DNA from: Acidimicrobiaceae bacterium
GTDB taxonomy: Bacteria; Actinomycetota; Acidimicrobiia; Acidimicrobiales; RAAP-2
Direction of reading: 5' to 3'
NCBI GenBank assembly: GCA_003164275.1
Contig: PLSY01000050.1
Span: 1-9,046, forward strand
Length of the DNA: 9,046 nucleotides
Within the stretch, counting starts at the first letter, position 1, and the number at the start of each line of letters is the position of its first letter. Shown here piece by piece: positions 6,826 through 9,046 of this stretch. Below the pieces are notes generated by a model, which saw nothing but the letters and a program-made list of their open reading frames with translations, ran no database searches and had not been told where the DNA came from. A program made the translations under genes and the position numbers.

Positions 6826-7777
6826 GGCTGCCCGAAGAGGCGCCGGGGGTCACACATTCTGCGCTGCGATACCATCGGCCGCTGCCCCGTCTTACGCCGG
6901 ATGTTGGGTCTTCCCTGCCTACCTGAAGGATCCCGATGACTCCCTCCACTACACGGATACAGCCGGGCTGCTGGGCATTCTCCATGAGGAGCCGAAGCTC
7001 TGGGCAAGCGACGTGCGTTTCATGAACGATGCTCAAGAACTCCTCTACGCCCAGGATGCCGTCGTCGATGGCATAAAGACGATGTCGAGCCCAACCCTCC
7101 GCGAGGACCACTGGGCCCACGAGCTAGGTAACCGCGCCGTCCAAACCTTTGAAAAGTACAAGGGCTTCGTACTCGACAACGTTGCCGCTGGGAATCTCGG
7201 CGTGTACGTCGTCTGCTTCTGCGAGTCGGGTGACCTGCTCAGCCAGTGGCGCGGGTACGGCAAGAATGAAGGCTACGTCATCGAGTTCCGAGCCGACTCA
7301 CTTCAGGAGGGTCATAGGGCCATCGGCGCCTATCCAGAAGCCACCGGACTGTTTCCGGTCGGATACGGCGAGGAGGCAGTGAGTGATGGCGTGGCTAGGA
7401 CCATCGCGGCGGTTGAGCTGTTCAATCTCAATCATCCCGGAGTGAAGGCCTCGTATAAGGCGCTAACGGTTGCAGCCATTCTCGCAACGATTAAGCATCC
7501 GGGCTTCTCCGAGGAACGGGAATGGCGACTGATTACCGCCTTCCAGGACAACGAAGGTGAGGAATTCGGTCTGCACTCGAACCCCACCAAGTTTCGTCCA
7601 TCCAACGTAGGCCTCTCGCCCTACGTCGAGCTGAGCGTCCCGATGGATGCAGTTGTGAGTGTCCGGGTCGGACCTGGCGACAGAGCTGAGATTCGAGAGG
7701 CAGCCGTGCGGCGCCTACTCAAGTCAGTCAAGTCCAAAGCCGCAGTGCTGCCTTCCACCATCCCGTTCCGAGGCTGA
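6812..7777 (+). CDS. DUF2971 family protein
   Basis: About 321 residues from the assumed GTG 6812. Motifs of the DUF2971 family appear in order: LHYTDTAGLLGIL (residues 45-57), LWASDVRFMNDAQELLY (63-79), VVCFCESGDLLSQWRGYG (133-150), GYVIEF (154-159), HPGFSEEREWRL (229-240), FRPSNVGLSPYVEL (261-274) and VRVGPGD (284-290). The family is widespread, poorly characterised and often found in accessory regions. The core starts near 6940. No ATG, GTG or TTG lies in frame between it and GTG 6812 or GTG 6806, so those are the nearest upstream starts; they would add about 45 low-complexity residues. The 6812 start would overlap the SH3 gene by 14 bases and suggests coupled translation. The HNH-type gene follows after about 30 bases. 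A nucleic-acid or nucleotide role is possible, but I cannot assign one. Confidence 0.8.
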   Translation: MPSSKAARRGAGGHTFCAAIPSAAAPSYAGCWVFPAYLKDPDDSLHYTDTAGLLGILHEEPKLWASDVRFMNDAQELLYAQDAVVDGIKTMSSPTLREDHWAHELGNRAVQTFEKYKGFVLDNVAAGNLGVYVVCFCESGDLLSQWRGYGKNEGYVIEFRADSLQEGHRAIGAYPEATGLFPVGYGEEAVSDGVARTIAAVELFNLNHPGVKASYKALTVAAILATIKHPGFSEEREWRLITAFQDNEGEEFGLHSNPTKFRPSNVGLSPYVELSVPMDAVVSVRVGPGDRAEIREAAVRRLLKSVKSKAAVLPSTIPFRG

Positions 7778-7809
7778 CGGTAGTTGGCTAACGTATCTTG
7801 GGGATGTCG

Positions 7810-8679
7810 ATGGAAGACGGAAGAGTGAGCGGGTCGCAGTTCCTGGGCCGAGGCAAGTTCAGTGGAAAGGACTTGCCGGGGAATCCGCCGTGCATCTTTT
7901 GTGGCGAACCTGCTGGTTCGAAAGAAGACATCATTCCGTCATGGATTGCCCGGCAGAACTTCACCCTGCCGGGCAGCGTGAATCCAGTTACGTACTCGGT
8001 GCATGGCGCCGAAGTGAAGAAGTGGAACTCTCAGACTCTTGCGTTTCTGAAGATAAAGACTGTATGCGAGATTTGCAACAACACCTGGATGAGCCGCATC
8101 GAGGATACGGCCAAAACGCACTTGGTACAGATGATGTAGGGGCAAGTGACCTCACTGAACGTTGCTGCACAGCTTGATCTTGCGACCTGGGCGTGCCTCA
8201 AGGTCGAAGTCTGGGAGGCGGTGGCAGAGCAGGGTGTGGTGTCCCGAAGGATAGACCGCGCGCTCATGTATGGCAGTCAGCAACCGCCGGGCTATGCGCT
8301 AGTTGTTGCCGCTCGGGTTCCGTCGTCCGACTATTCCGAGTTCTCACTTCAGCATGTCTTCCTCGAGGTCGAGCGTACGCCCGGTGCCGATCACGACGCT
8401 ATCTCTGCGACCGCAATCGCGCTTGGGGACTTCGTTGTATGGGTCATTCTCAACCCGAGCAGGCAACCTGTTGCATTTGCTCCATCCCCGATCACTGATG
8501 ACACCATCATGATATTTTCGCCCGCCTATGGCCCGCTGCAGTGGCCACCGCAGAAATCACTCTCAGAAGATGAGCTTCGCCGAGTATGGCGGCGTTACCT
8601 AGTTATTCAAGAAGAGCACAAGGTGGGTTTGGACGGCAGCATTGAACCCGGTCACGGCGAACGACCATCGGCGCCCTGA
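7810..8679 (+). pseudogene. HNH-type zinc endonuclease-like gene split by an in-frame amber codon
   Basis: The N-terminal half has C-I-F-C-G (C32 and C35, counted from TTG 7798), SKEDIIPSWIAR, and V-C-E-I-C-N-N-T-W-M-S-R-I-E-D (C90, C93, N94). This is a familiar HNH-type arrangement: two CxxC knuckles, an S-x-E-[HD]-x-x-P-x-W-[LI] segment, and C-N-x-x-W-M-S-x-x-E. It ends at TAG (8137-8139). The same reading frame continues at once with GQVTSLNVAAQLDLATWACLK, the helix expected after the nuclease core, and later IMIFSPAYGPLQWPPQKSLSEDELRRVWRR, a known end motif. The joined length of about 288 residues suits the family, so this looks like one gene with a nonsense mutation. GTG 8146, just after the stop, could restart translation, and a split two-chain product is possible. 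ATG 7810 has GGGG 6 bases upstream. It lies 32 bases after the DUF2971 gene. Confidence 0.7.
8137..8139 (+). other. In-frame TAG interrupting the HNH-type gene
   Basis: The frame reads ATG ATG TAG GGG CAA GTG ACC TCA. The flanking residues (Q-M-M before, G-Q-V-T after) match the usual M-x-x-G junction of the family, with one residue replaced by the stop. One base change from Gln, Lys, Glu, Trp, Tyr, Ser or Leu would restore it. A sequencing error, true nonsense mutation or readthrough cannot be told apart here. Confidence 0.65.
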
Positions 8680-9046
8680 CGCCACCGCGCTCCTGTACGC
8701 CTGGTCTCTCCTCAACGAGTCCGCTCTCCGTCCGCACTTACCCCCTGGGGACAGGTCCCGGTCACCACACGAACGGTCACCGGCACCGGCGCTTGTTGGA
8801 GGGACGCAGATTTCCGAAGGTATAGCCCTCCTAGAGCACCGAACTACGCCGTCGCAGCGATCTGGGGCGATCTTCACCGCGACAGAACCGGCATTCGGCA
8901 CTTCTGCCAATGACAGCGGACTGTCCCAGAACACGCTCCTTTAAGCTCGCTCCGACACGCCCACATGCCGTTCCGGGGCAAGCAACGCTCGCCAACACGT
9001 TGCTGCCCACAACCTCTTCAACGAGGCTTCGAACCGTCGGACGTAA
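8680..9046. other. Region after the HNH-type gene, no gene supported
   Basis: No reading frame on either strand looks like protein: the open stretches are rich in Arg, Ser and Pro, have no recognisable motif, and have no ribosome binding site. Small structures are visible, such as GGGAC-AG-GTCCC near 8748-8759 and the direct repeat CGGTCACC at 8759 and 8774. Neither has a clear role. No tRNA-like or attachment-site sequence was recognised. Confidence 0.5.

Noticed and set aside
8599..8944. Open frames on both strands after the HNH-type gene
   Set aside because: Arg/Ser/Pro-rich translations with no motif, no ribosome binding site and overlap with the HNH-type gene end; typical of high-GC shadow frames.
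1..9046. CRISPR array, tRNA or rRNA genes
   Set aside because: No regularly spaced identical DNA repeats and no cloverleaf or rRNA-like sequence were found; the only repeat array is at the protein level.

Overview
The window looks like an accessory region of a moderately high-GC actinobacterium. Evidence for this is the GTG/TTG starts, the GC-rich codon use outside one gene, an actinobacterial-type IS66 transposase start, and secreted proteins with repeated CPSxxxC motifs of a kind I associate with soil Actinomycetota (possibly Acidimicrobiia). The genus cannot be fixed from sequence reading alone. I see no rRNA, tRNA, CRISPR array or phage structural gene.

Left block, minus strand (1-2581). 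The window opens inside the 5' end of an IS66-family transposase whose element seems to end at about position 265. That end lies exactly on the stop codon of the next gene, a protein of about 460 residues with a PD-(D/E)XK nuclease-like core (P-D, E-x-K and Q-x-x-x-Y motifs) and a proline-rich acidic tail. Upstream in the same direction is a helical protein of about 273 residues that resembles the DUF5677 group. The two non-IS genes may be co-transcribed.

Divergent gap (2582-3031). About 450 bases separate the left block from the plus-strand genes. No gene is supported there; it presumably holds both promoters.

Middle block, plus strand (3032-6825). A secreted protein of about 800 residues is built from about 13 repeats, each pairing an Asp-box (S/T-x-D/N-x-G-x-x-W) with a C-x5-C motif, followed by a C-terminal Ig-like (He_PIG) domain. 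It is followed by a small secreted protein of unknown function, then a strong 13-bp hairpin, then a membrane-anchored SH3-like protein. This block looks like cell-envelope or extracellular functions. The centre of the propeller gene is clearly poorer in GC than its neighbours.

Right block, plus strand (6812-8679). A DUF2971 protein is followed after about 30 bases by an HNH-type zinc protein whose reading frame is interrupted by a single in-frame amber codon. Both halves are in the same frame and together have the expected length, so it is either a recent pseudogene or a gene split into two. The final 367 bases (8680-9046) show no supportable gene.

The best candidates for something undescribed are the disulfide-rich Asp-box propeller, the PD-(D/E)XK plus DUF5677-like pair, and the DUF2971 plus HNH pair. 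The two gene pairs could be defence-like accessory modules, but that is inference from domain types and context only.
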